Assembly: GCA_049997955.1 (NCBI GenBank)
Contig: JAEBDY010000001.1
Span: 310,001 to 374,000, forward strand
From: Umezawaea sp049997955
GTDB lineage: Bacteria > Actinomycetota > Actinomycetes > Mycobacteriales > Pseudonocardiaceae
DNA: 64,000 bases
Reading direction: 5' to 3'
Below are positions 8,530 through 16,344 of the stretch, in pieces; position 1 is the stretch's first letter, and the number at the start of each line of letters is the position of its first letter. The notes beneath the pieces were generated by a model that was not told where the DNA came from, made no database searches, and saw nothing but the letters and a program-made list of their open reading frames with translations. The position numbers were made by a program, and so were the translations under genes.

Positions 8530-9636
8530 GTGCGCGTAGCGATCGTCACCGAGAGCTTCCTGCCCCGCGTCAACGGGGTCACCAACTCCGTCCTCCGCAT
8601 CCTCGAGAACCTGCCGGGGCCCGCCCTCGTGATCGCGCCGGGGGCGGGTGACGACCACTGGGGCGACACCCCGGTCGTCCGGGTCCCGGCCGTCGACCTC
8701 CCGCGCGTCAGCTCGCTCCCGGTGGGCGTGCCGACCAGGAGGGTCCTGACCGCGCTCGCCGACTTCCGCCCGGACGTCGTCCACCTGGCCTCCCCGTTCG
8801 TCCTGGGCGCCAGGGGGCTCCAGGCCGCCCGCCGCCTCGGCCTGCCGACGGTCGCCGTCTACCAGACGGACGTCGCGGGCTTCGCGGGCAGCTACGGCCT
8901 GGGCCTGACCGCGCGGGCGGCCTGGCGCTGGACCAGGCGCCTGCACTCCATGGCCGACCGCACCCTGGCCCCGTCGACCTGGGCCGTGGAGGCGCTGGAG
9001 GAGCACGGCGTCCCCCGCGTGCACCGCTGGGGCCGGGGGGTGGACGTGGACCTGTTCCGCCCGGAGCGCCGCGACCACGACCTCCGCCGCGAGCTGGCCC
9101 CGAACGGCGAACTCCTGGTCGGCTACGTCGGCAGGCTGTCCCCGGAGAAGCAGGTCCACCGCCTCAAGGCGCTGGACGGCATGCCCGGCGTGCGCGTGGT
9201 GGTCGTCGGCGACGGCCCGGAGGAGTCGTTGCTGCGCAAGGAACTCCCGAACGCGAGGTTCCTCGGCTTCCGCACCGGGCGGGACCTCGCCACCGCCTAC
9301 GCGAGCCTCGACGTCTTCGTCCACACCGGACCCCACGAGACCTTCTGCCAGGCCGTCCAGGAAGCCCAGGCCAGCGGGCTCCCCGTGCTGGCCCCGAACG
9401 CGGGCGGCCCGCGGGACCTGGTCGAACCGGGCCGCACCGGCTACCTCCTGTCCGACGCGCCCGAGGACCTCCGCGCGGGCGTGGAGGCGCTGAGGGACCC
9501 GTTGCGCCGCAAGCAGTTCGGCGACAACGCCAGGGCGGCCGTGCGGCACCGCACGTGGCCCGCCCTCTGCGCCCAGCTGGTGGACCACTACCGCGCGGTC
9601 CTCGGCGAGCACGGGGAACTCCACCGGGCCGCGTGA
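8530..9636 (+). CDS. mgtA: GT4 glycosyltransferase, MgtA-like GDP-mannose-dependent alpha-mannosyltransferase
   Basis: 368 aa. I chose GTG 8530 because the protein then begins VRVAIVTESFLPRVNGVTNS, the standard start of this family; upstream codons are not conserved. Family features include the GYVGRLSPEKQ donor-site segment and the HETFCQAVQEAQASGLP motif of retaining GT4 enzymes. MgtA homologues mannosylate glucuronosyl-diacylglycerol in mycobacteria and corynebacteria and sit immediately before menG, as here. Acceptor specificity in this genus is inferred from that placement, and a phosphatidylinositol mannosyltransferase is possible. Confidence 0.75.
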   Translation: MRVAIVTESFLPRVNGVTNSVLRILENLPGPALVIAPGAGDDHWGDTPVVRVPAVDLPRVSSLPVGVPTRRVLTALADFRPDVVHLASPFVLGARGLQAARRLGLPTVAVYQTDVAGFAGSYGLGLTARAAWRWTRRLHSMADRTLAPSTWAVEALEEHGVPRVHRWGRGVDVDLFRPERRDHDLRRELAPNGELLVGYVGRLSPEKQVHRLKALDGMPGVRVVVVGDGPEESLLRKELPNARFLGFRTGRDLATAYASLDVFVHTGPHETFCQAVQEAQASGLPVLAPNAGGPRDLVEPGRTGYLLSDAPEDLRAGVEALRDPLRRKQFGDNARAAVRHRTWPALCAQLVDHYRAVLGEHGELHRAA

Positions 9637-9759
9637 CGTGGGCGGCGTCACCGCCGAGCCGGCTCGCACGGGGTCGCGCGCGCCCGCGCGGAGAACCACC
9701 CGCGGCGCGCGGCGGTGGACGGAATGCCGACCGTCCCGGCCGTCACATAGTCTTCGGGC

Positions 9760-10449
9760 ATGTCGCGAGCTGGCCTGGACAAGAACCCGCGCGAAGTGGC
9801 CGAGATGTTCGACGGAGTGGCCAAGGGCTACGACCGCACGAACTCGGTGATGACACTCGGGTTCGACCGCCGCTGGCGGGAGTGGAGCAGGCGCGTGCTG
9901 GACGCCCGGCCCGGTGAGAAGGTCCTCGACCTCGCCGCGGGCACCGCCGTGTCGACCGTGGAGTACGCCTCGTCCGGCGCGTGGTGCGTGGCTGCCGACT
10001 TCTCCCTCGGCATGCTGCAGGGCGGTGCGCACCGGCCGGTGCCGAAGGTCGCGGCCGACGCGCTGCACCTGCCGTTCGCGGACGGCGTGTTCGACGCCGC
10101 CACGGTCTCCTTCGGGCTGCGCAACTTCACCGACACGGTCGCCGCGCTGCGCGAGATGGCCCGCGTCGTGCGCCCCGGTGGCCGTCTGGTCATCTGCGAG
10201 GTGTCGACGCCCACGTTCACGCCGTTCCGGTTCGTCTACATGCGGTACCTCCTGCGCCTGCTGCCGCTGATCGGCCGGGTCGTCTCCTCCAACCCGGCGG
10301 CCTACCAGTACCTCGCGGAGTCCATGCGCGCATGGCCTGACCAGCGCACCCTCGGCGAGCTGGTCTCCGAGGCGGGCTGGGAGGACGTGGCCTGGTTCAA
10401 CCTGACCGGGGGCATGGTCGCGCTGCACCGGGCGACCAAGCCCGAGTGA
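9760..10449 (+). CDS. menG: demethylmenaquinone methyltransferase
   Basis: A 229-aa SAM-dependent UbiE/MenG methyltransferase, catalysing the last step of menaquinone synthesis. It shows VLDLAAGTAVSTVEY (motif I), FGLRNFTDTVAALREM and the PGGRLVICEVSTP segment. A TAGTCT -10 box at 9748-9753 lies six bases before ATG 9760, so the mRNA is probably leaderless. The intergenic region before it has a GC-rich imperfect hairpin at about 9677-9711. Confidence 0.92.
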   Translation: MSRAGLDKNPREVAEMFDGVAKGYDRTNSVMTLGFDRRWREWSRRVLDARPGEKVLDLAAGTAVSTVEYASSGAWCVAADFSLGMLQGGAHRPVPKVAADALHLPFADGVFDAATVSFGLRNFTDTVAALREMARVVRPGGRLVICEVSTPTFTPFRFVYMRYLLRLLPLIGRVVSSNPAAYQYLAESMRAWPDQRTLGELVSEAGWEDVAWFNLTGGMVALHRATKPE

Positions 10450-10479
10450 GCGGTCCGCCGGCTCTCAGCAGGTCACGGT

Positions 10480-10512
10480 TAGACTCACAGGAGTTTGTGA
10501 ACTGATGCACAA
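10480..10512 (+). promoter_or_regulatory. menJ promoter with Rex-like operator
   Basis: A TAGACT -10 element lies at 10480-10485. Just downstream, 10495-10512 reads TTGTGAA-CTGA-TGCACAA, one mismatch from the Rex consensus TTGTGAA-N4-TTCACAA and closely like the two perfect copies before nuoA. Its position over the transcription start and into the ribosome-binding site fits repression. Confidence 0.6.
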
Positions 10513-10521
10513 GGAGTCGGG

Positions 10522-11817
10522 ATGACTACTCCCAGCCGCCGTCAGGCAGGCGAGGACGCCGAGGTGATCGTGGTCGGCGCGGGGCCCGCGGGCTCCACGG
10601 CCGCCACGTACCTGGCACGCGCGGGCCTGGACGTGCTGCTGCTGGAGAAGAGCAGCTTCCCCCGCGAGAAGGTCTGCGGCGACGGCCTCACGCCCCGCGG
10701 CGTGAAGCAGCTGATCGACCTCGGGATCGACACCCGCGAAGAGGCGGGCTGGCTGCACAACAAGGGCCTGCGCGTCGTCGGCGGCGGCGTCACGATGGAG
10801 CTGGACTGGCCGGACCTGGCCTCGTTCCCGCCCTACGGCGTCGTCCGGCCCCGGCAGGACTTCGACGAGATGCTGGCGAACACCGCCAAGGCCGCGGGCG
10901 CCCGGCTGCACGAGCTGACCACGGTCACCGGAGCCGTCACCGACGAGCGCACCGGCCGGATCGTCGGCGTCACCGCGAAGGTCGGCCCGGAGAAGACCCC
11001 GGTCACCTACCGCGCGCCGCTGGTGCTGGCGTGCGACGGCGTGAGCGCCCGGCTGGCGCTGAGCGTCGGCATCGACAAGCGCGACGACCGCCCGATGGGC
11101 GTGGCCGTCCGCCGCTACTACGCGAGCCCGCGCACCAAGGACGACTACCTGGAGTCGCACCTGGAGCTGTGGGACCGCAGCGACCCCGCGAACCCCCAGC
11201 TGCTGCCCGGCTACGGCTGGATCTTCGGCATGGGCGACGGCAGCGTGAACGTCGGCCTCGGCATCCTCAGCACGTCGAAGGCCTACGGCACCACGGACTA
11301 CCGCGCGCTGCTCAAGAACTGGCTCGACGGCACGCCCGAGGAGTGGGGCTTCCGCGAGGAGAACGCCACCAGCAAGATCGGCGGCGCCGCCCTGCCCATG
11401 GGCTTCAACCGCAAGCCGCACTACCGCAACGGACTGCTGCTCGTCGGTGACGCGGGCGGCATGGTGAACCCGTTCAACGGCGAGGGCATCGGCTACGCGA
11501 TGGAGTCGGCGCGCATCGCGGCCGAGACCGTCGTCCAGGCGCTCGCCCGGCCCGCGGGCCCGAGCCGCGAGCACGCGCTGGCGGGTTACCCGGCGCGCAT
11601 CGAGCAGTCGCTCGGCAGCTACTACCGGCTCGGCAACATCTTCAGCAAGCTGATCGGGAACCCGACGATCATGCGCACGGCCACCAAGTACGGCATGCCG
11701 CGCAAGACGTTGATGAAGCTCGTCCTGAAGCTCCTCGCGGGCCTGTACGACCCGAAGGACGGCGACTCGTTCGACCGCATCATCACGGCGGCCACGAAGA
11801 TGGCGCCGAGCGCCTGA
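10522..11817 (+). CDS. menJ: menaquinone reductase (geranylgeranyl-reductase family)
   Basis: A 431-aa FAD-dependent oxidoreductase. It has an N-terminal dinucleotide fold VIVVGAGPAGSTAA, the KVCGDGLTPRGV family motif at residues ~52-63, and the GD motif LLVGDAGGMVNPFNGEGIGYA near residue 310. MenJ hydrogenates one isoprene unit of the menaquinone side chain in mycobacteria. An AAGGAG ribosome-binding site overlaps the Rex-like operator. Placement between menG and nuo supports the quinone role; a geranylgeranyl-lipid reductase is the alternative. Confidence 0.85.
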   Translation: MTTPSRRQAGEDAEVIVVGAGPAGSTAATYLARAGLDVLLLEKSSFPREKVCGDGLTPRGVKQLIDLGIDTREEAGWLHNKGLRVVGGGVTMELDWPDLASFPPYGVVRPRQDFDEMLANTAKAAGARLHELTTVTGAVTDERTGRIVGVTAKVGPEKTPVTYRAPLVLACDGVSARLALSVGIDKRDDRPMGVAVRRYYASPRTKDDYLESHLELWDRSDPANPQLLPGYGWIFGMGDGSVNVGLGILSTSKAYGTTDYRALLKNWLDGTPEEWGFREENATSKIGGAALPMGFNRKPHYRNGLLLVGDAGGMVNPFNGEGIGYAMESARIAAETVVQALARPAGPSREHALAGYPARIEQSLGSYYRLGNIFSKLIGNPTIMRTATKYGMPRKTLMKLVLKLLAGLYDPKDGDSFDRIITAATKMAPSA

Positions 11818-11828
11818 GCGCGTGAACT

Positions 11829-11867
11829 CGAAGGGCCGGACCGGTGCGACACCGGTCCGGCCCTTCG
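11829..11867 (+). terminator. intrinsic terminator after menJ
   Basis: A perfect 17-bp stem (11829-11845 with 11851-11867) closes a five-base loop 12 bp after the menJ stop. It separates menJ transcription from the nuo control region. Confidence 0.85.
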
Positions 11868-11967
11868 TTCGTCGGACCCCTCGCCCGCTCTTCTCCCAGC
11901 TTTCCCGCTCCGTTCACCCTGGTTCTCCCGGCCCGCGCCACGGGAAATACCTCCGAATAGCGCAAAC

Positions 11968-12003
11968 TTAGGCAGTCCTAACCTCAAAATTAGGCTTACC
12001 TAA
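11968..12003. promoter_or_regulatory. tandem iron-box-like (DtxR/IdeR/DmdR) sites
   Basis: Two copies of TTAGG-N4-CCTAA occur, at 11968-11981 and 11990-12003, with centres 22 bp (about two helical turns) apart. The same core occurs in the DtxR-family iron box. The DNA here is locally A+T rich in an otherwise GC-rich region. The nearest downstream gene is nuoA, 320 bp away, and nothing else is encoded between. The match is by eye. Confidence 0.5.
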
Positions 12004-12141
12004 CCAACGAATTGGCGCCACCCGTGCGGCGCTGTCGTTCCGCGAGCTTGGCGCCGCCGATCACCCCGCTCACGTCGGGCGGGTCCCGTCCCAGGTCAGC
12101 GCCCTGCGAGGGGGTGCGTGTGGCACCTCTGTGTGACGTTC

Positions 12142-12230
12142 TACACTGGCCGACGGTCTTGTGAATCGCTTCACAAGTCCCTGGGTCAGCTTGTGAACTG
12201 TTTCACAAGCTGCCCTCGGATTGTTAGGAC
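12142..12230 (+). promoter_or_regulatory. nuo operon promoter region with two Rex-type operators
   Basis: Operator 1 at 12158-12177 is CTTGTGAATCGCTTCACAAG, a perfect palindrome. Operator 2 at 12187-12212 has perfect 11-base arms around a CTGT centre. Both fit TTGTGAA-N4-TTCACAA, the site of the NADH/NAD+ sensor Rex, and their centres are 32 bp (three turns) apart. Candidate -10 elements are TACACT (12142-12147), just before operator 1, and TAGGAC (12225-12230), 17 bp after a TTCACA that lies in operator 2. From 11868 to 12322 no gene is seen. Confidence 0.75.
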
Positions 12231-12322
12231 TGCCTCACCGGCAAGTCGGGCAAGAACACCCCTTAGGGTGCGGATCGGTCAGCGGTCGCAGGGCCGCGAC
12301 AGCGAGGAAAGGACGACGGAGA

Positions 12323-12688
12323 GTGCTTCAGCCCTACCTCCCCCTCGTATTCATGTTCCTGCTTGCCGGGGCGTTCGCGCTGTTCTCGGTGACGGCCGCG
12401 CCGTACATCGGGCCGCGGCGCTACAACCGGGCCAAGCTCGACGCCTACGAGTGCGGCATCGAGCCCTCACCGGCCCCGATCGTGGGCGGTGGCCGCATGC
12501 CGGTCGCCTACTACCTGACGGCCATGCTCTTCATCCTGTTCGACATCGAAATGGTGTTCCTCTACCCGTTCGCGGTCTCCGCGGACAAGCTCGGCCTCTT
12601 CGGGCTGGTGGAGATCGCCCTGTTCGTCGCGACGGTCGGCTTCGCGTACGCCTACGTGTGGCGTCGCGGCGGCCTCGACTGGAACTAA
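12323..12688 (+). CDS. nuoA: NADH-quinone oxidoreductase subunit A
   Basis: A 121-aa membrane subunit of complex I with three predicted helices and the diagnostic YECGIEP segment followed by AMLFILFDIEMVFLYP. GTG 12323 gives VLQPYLPLVFMFLLAGAF and follows a GAAAGGA site; the longer upstream frame has no family similarity. It is the first of 14 tightly packed nuo genes (12323-28219). A Rex-operator-bearing promoter region lies about 100 bp upstream. Confidence 0.95.
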   Translation: MLQPYLPLVFMFLLAGAFALFSVTAAPYIGPRRYNRAKLDAYECGIEPSPAPIVGGGRMPVAYYLTAMLFILFDIEMVFLYPFAVSADKLGLFGLVEIALFVATVGFAYAYVWRRGGLDWN

Positions 12689-12709
12689 GCACCGGGGAAG
12701 GCGACAGTC

Positions 12710-13261
12710 ATGGGCCTCGAGGAGAAGCTCCCGAACGGCATCCTGCTGACCAGCGTGGAGAAGCTGGTCAACTGGACCCGCAAGTCCTCGCTGTGGCCTG
12801 CCACCTTCGGGCTGGCCTGCTGCGCGATCGAGATGATGACGACGGGCGGGCCGCGCTACGACCTCGCCCGCTTCGGCATGGAGGTCTTCCGCGCCTCGCC
12901 GCGCCAGGCCGACCTGATGATCGTGGCGGGCCGCGTGACCAACAAGATGGCGCCCGTGCTGCGGCAGATCTACGACCAGATGCCGGAGCCCCGCTGGGTG
13001 CTCGCGATGGGCGTCTGCGCGTCGACCGGCGGCATGTTCAACAACTACGCCGTCGTGCAGGGCGTGGACCACGTGGTCCCGGTCGACATGTACCTGCCGG
13101 GCTGCCCGCCGCGGCCGGAGATGCTGATCGACGCGATCCTCAAGATCCACGCCAAGATCATGGACGAGCCGCTGGGTGCCGCCCGTGCCGCCGCGCTCCT
13201 GGAGAGCGGCTACAGCACGGACCTCATGCCGTCGTCCGAGCGTTTCGCGAAGAAGAAGTGA
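12710..13261 (+). CDS. nuoB: NADH-quinone oxidoreductase subunit B
   Basis: A 183-aa subunit holding the terminal [4Fe-4S] cluster N2 next to the quinone site. The ligands are visible as GLACCAIEMM, the Cys of GVCASTGG and the Cys of PGCPPRPEML. Length is typical for actinobacteria, and an AAGGCGA site precedes ATG 12710. Compare the divergent paralogue at 44173-44616. Confidence 0.96.
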   Translation: MGLEEKLPNGILLTSVEKLVNWTRKSSLWPATFGLACCAIEMMTTGGPRYDLARFGMEVFRASPRQADLMIVAGRVTNKMAPVLRQIYDQMPEPRWVLAMGVCASTGGMFNNYAVVQGVDHVVPVDMYLPGCPPRPEMLIDAILKIHAKIMDEPLGAARAAALLESGYSTDLMPSSERFAKKK

Positions 13262-13268
13262 GCAGGCG

Positions 13269-14030
13269 ATGAGGGAGCCAGGCGGAGAGAACTCCAGCGC
13301 GGCGCGACCCGTGGACGACGGCCTCGAAGCCCGTCCGTCCGACGGCAAGGAGCCCGCCGAGCGCAAGGGGCCGCTGGAGACCGGCAAGGCCCGCAAGGGC
13401 ATGTTCGGCGTCACGGGCACCGGTGACACGTCGGGCTTCGGCGGACTCCGCCTGCCCGCGTACACCGCGGCCGCCGCCGAGCGCCCCTACGGCGGCTGGT
13501 TCGACGAGTTCGTCGACGAGCTGCTGGGCGCCATGCGGGACAAGGACATCCCGGCCGACGCGATCCAGCAGGTCACGGTCGACCGCGGCGAGATCACCCT
13601 GTACGTCCGGCGCGAAGAGCTGCTGGCCCTCTGCACCGTGCTCCGCGACGACCCCGCCCTGCGCTTCGAGCTGTGCAGCTCGGTGTCGGGCGTCGACTAC
13701 GGCGCGAACGTCGCGCGCCGCCTGCACTCCGTCTACCACCTGACCTCGATGACCTACCGGCGGCGCATCCGCCTGGAGGTCTCGGTCGAGGTGGACGACG
13801 CGCACGTCCCCAGCGTGGTCTCGGTGTACCCGACCGCTGACTGGCAGGAGCGCGAGGCCTGGGACATGTTCGGGATCGTCTACGACGGGCACCCCGGCCT
13901 GACCCGCATCCTCATGCCGGACGACTGGGACGGCCACCCCCAGCGCAAGGACTACCCGCTCGGCGGGATCCCGGTGGAGTACAAGGGCGCGGAGATCCCC
14001 CCGCCAGACCAGAGGCGGTCCTACTCGTGA
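13269..14030 (+). CDS. nuoC: NADH-quinone oxidoreductase subunit C
   Basis: 253 aa from ATG 13269, seven bases after nuoB. The conserved 30-kDa-subunit signature WQEREAWDMFGIVYDGHP...HPQRKDYPLGG lies at residues ~195-245. The first ~50 residues are a polar, charged tail absent from short homologues. It forms the hydrophilic arm together with NuoD. Its stop overlaps the nuoD start. Confidence 0.95.
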   Translation: MREPGGENSSAARPVDDGLEARPSDGKEPAERKGPLETGKARKGMFGVTGTGDTSGFGGLRLPAYTAAAAERPYGGWFDEFVDELLGAMRDKDIPADAIQQVTVDRGEITLYVRREELLALCTVLRDDPALRFELCSSVSGVDYGANVARRLHSVYHLTSMTYRRRIRLEVSVEVDDAHVPSVVSVYPTADWQEREAWDMFGIVYDGHPGLTRILMPDDWDGHPQRKDYPLGGIPVEYKGAEIPPPDQRRSYS

Positions 14031-15562
14031 GCAAGGAAAACGTGTCGACGGAGTCCGCCGCGGCCGCGGACAAGGCGTACGAGCAGTCGCTCGGCTCCAC
14101 GACCAGGGACGCCCCGAACCCGGCGGCCGACCAGTCGATCTCCGACGTGACGACGGGGACCGACACGACCGCCGGGGGCAGCGACAGCCGCACCGCCGAC
14201 GCGCGGGACGACGAAGCGCGGGCCGACGAGGCGGCGACGATCGCCGCGGGTCCGTCGGTGGACGTCGCGGCCTCCCGCCAGACCACCGAGGGCACCGTCT
14301 ACACGGTGACCGGCGGCGACTGGGACGAGGTGCTCGCCGAAGCGGCGGGCGACGAGCGCATCATCATGAACCTCGGCCCGCAGCACCCGTCGACGCACGG
14401 CGTGCTCCGCCTCGTGCTGGAACTGGAGGGCGAGTCGGTCACCCAGGCCCGGTCCGTGATCGGCTACCTGCACACCGGCATCGAGAAGAACCTCGAGTAC
14501 CGCAACTGGACCCAGGGCGTCACCTTCGTGACGCGCATGGACTACCTGGCGCCGCTGCACAACGAGGCCGCCTACTGCATGTCCGTGGAGAAGCTCCTCG
14601 GCGTCGAGGTGCCGCAGCGGGCCCAGGTCGTCCGGGTCCTGCTGATGGAGCTCAACCGCATCAGCTCGCACCTGGTGGCGCTGGCCACCGGCGGCATGGA
14701 GCTGGGCGCGCTGACCGGCATGACCGCCGGTTTCCGCGAGCGCGAGGAAGTCCTGCACCTGCTGGAGCACCTGACCGGTCTGCGGATGAACCACGCGTTC
14801 ATCCGGCCCGGCGGCATCGCGCAGGACCTGCCGGAGGACGCGGTCGAGAAGATCCGCTCGTTCCTGAAGGTCATGGACTCGCGGCTCCCGCAGTACGACA
14901 AGCTGCTCACCGGTCAGCCGATCTGGCGCAACCGCTTGTCGGGCGTGGGCTACCTGCCCGTCGACGCGTGCCTGGCGCTCGGCATCACCGGCCCGATCCT
15001 GCGGTCCGCGGGTCTCCCGTGGGACCTCCGCAAGGTCGAGCCGTACTCGGGCTACGAGACCTACGACTTCGACGTCCCCACGTCGAACGCGGCGGACAGC
15101 TTCGCCCGGTACCTGATGCGGGTCGAGGAGATCCACCAGTCGCTGCGGATCGTCCGCCAGGCCGTGGACCGGCTGGAGCCGGGCCCGGTCATGGTCGAGG
15201 ACGCCAAGATCGCGTGGCCCGCGCAGCTCACGATCGGCTCGGACGGCATGGGCAACTCGCTCGAGCACGTCCGCAAGATCATGGGCCAGTCGATGGAGTC
15301 CCTGATCCACCACTTCAAGCTGGTGACCGAGGGCTTCGCCGTCCCGGCTGGCCAGGTCTACGTGCCGATCGAGTCGCCGCGCGGCGAGCTCGGCTACCAC
15401 GTGGTCTCCGACGGCGGCACGCGTCCGTTCCGCGTGCACGTGCGCGAACCAAGTTTCGTGAACCTCCAGTCGATGCCAGCGATGTGCGAGGGCGGCATGG
15501 TCGCCGACGTCATCGCCTCGGTGGCCTCCATCGACCCGGTGATGGGTGGTTGTGACCGATGA
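14027..15562 (+). CDS. nuoD: NADH-quinone oxidoreductase subunit D, with long N-terminal extension
   Basis: 511 aa from GTG 14027, coupled to nuoC by a GTGA overlap. The 49-kDa core begins near residue 105 with IIMNLGPQHPSTHGVLRLVLELEG and ends DPVMGGCDR, as usual. The preceding ~100 residues are rich in Ala, Thr, Asp and Ser and look disordered; family members are usually ~400-440 aa. No internal start with a good ribosome-binding site restores the short form, and the overlap supports the long form. NuoD shapes the quinone cavity with NuoB. Confidence 0.95.
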   Translation: MSKENVSTESAAAADKAYEQSLGSTTRDAPNPAADQSISDVTTGTDTTAGGSDSRTADARDDEARADEAATIAAGPSVDVAASRQTTEGTVYTVTGGDWDEVLAEAAGDERIIMNLGPQHPSTHGVLRLVLELEGESVTQARSVIGYLHTGIEKNLEYRNWTQGVTFVTRMDYLAPLHNEAAYCMSVEKLLGVEVPQRAQVVRVLLMELNRISSHLVALATGGMELGALTGMTAGFREREEVLHLLEHLTGLRMNHAFIRPGGIAQDLPEDAVEKIRSFLKVMDSRLPQYDKLLTGQPIWRNRLSGVGYLPVDACLALGITGPILRSAGLPWDLRKVEPYSGYETYDFDVPTSNAADSFARYLMRVEEIHQSLRIVRQAVDRLEPGPVMVEDAKIAWPAQLTIGSDGMGNSLEHVRKIMGQSMESLIHHFKLVTEGFAVPAGQVYVPIESPRGELGYHVVSDGGTRPFRVHVREPSFVNLQSMPAMCEGGMVADVIASVASIDPVMGGCDR

Positions 15563-16335
15563 ACGCCAATCCGACCAGCACGGTTCCCGACCCGGTCGTG
15601 TCCGACGGCGCCGTGGACACGAGCGTCTTCGGCGAGGACACCGTCGCGCGGGCGCAGCACCTCATCTCGCGCTACCCGCTCCCGCGGTCCGCGCTGCTCC
15701 CGATGCTGCACCTCGTGCAGTCCGTGGAGGGCCACGTCAGCCAGGCGGGCATCGCGTTCTGCGCGGGTCAGCTCGACCTGACCAACGCCGAGGTCAGCGC
15801 GGTCGCGACCTTCTACACCATGTACAAGCGCCGCCCGTGCGGCGAGCACCTGGTCAGCGTGTGCACGAACACCCTGTGCGCGGCGCTGGGCGGCGACGCC
15901 ATCTTCGCCAAGCTGCGCGAGCACCTCGGCAGCGAGGGCAGGCCGCTCGGCCAGGAGGAGACCTCCGGCGAGCCGGGCGCGCCGGGCTCGATCACGCTGG
16001 AGCACGCCGAGTGCCTCGCGGCCTGCGACCTCGGCCCGGTGCTCCAGGTGAACTACGAGTTCTACGACAACCAGACGCCGGACAAGGCCCTGGAGCTCGT
16101 GACCGCGCTGCAGGCGGGGGAGAAGCCCGCGCCGACCCGTGGCGCGCCGCTCACCGACTTCCGCCAGGCCGAGTTGCAGCTCGCCGGGTTCTTCGAGGGC
16201 CGCGAGTCCGACCTGGACGGCCCGTCGGCCGCCGCCGAGACCGTGCGGGGCGCCCGCATCGCCGCGGACAACGGCTGGACCGCACCGTCCATCTCGGACA
16301 ACGTCGAGTTCCCGCCGCTCCCGGAAAAGAAGTAG
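15559..16335 (+). CDS. nuoE: NADH-quinone oxidoreductase subunit E
   Basis: A 258-aa thioredoxin-fold subunit carrying [2Fe-2S] cluster N1a. The ligand pairs are CTNTLC (Cys-x4-Cys) and CLAAC (Cys-x3-Cys). It is ~80-90 residues longer than short homologues because of a C-terminal tail after about residue 175. The ATGA overlap with nuoD fixes the start. Confidence 0.95.
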   Translation: MNANPTSTVPDPVVSDGAVDTSVFGEDTVARAQHLISRYPLPRSALLPMLHLVQSVEGHVSQAGIAFCAGQLDLTNAEVSAVATFYTMYKRRPCGEHLVSVCTNTLCAALGGDAIFAKLREHLGSEGRPLGQEETSGEPGAPGSITLEHAECLAACDLGPVLQVNYEFYDNQTPDKALELVTALQAGEKPAPTRGAPLTDFRQAELQLAGFFEGRESDLDGPSAAAETVRGARIAADNGWTAPSISDNVEFPPLPEKK

Positions 16336-16344
16336 GGGCACGCC

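Noticed and set aside
11622..11987. Minus-strand open frame between menJ and the iron boxes
   Set aside because: It runs through the menJ terminator and coding region, has no domain and no promoter on that strand.
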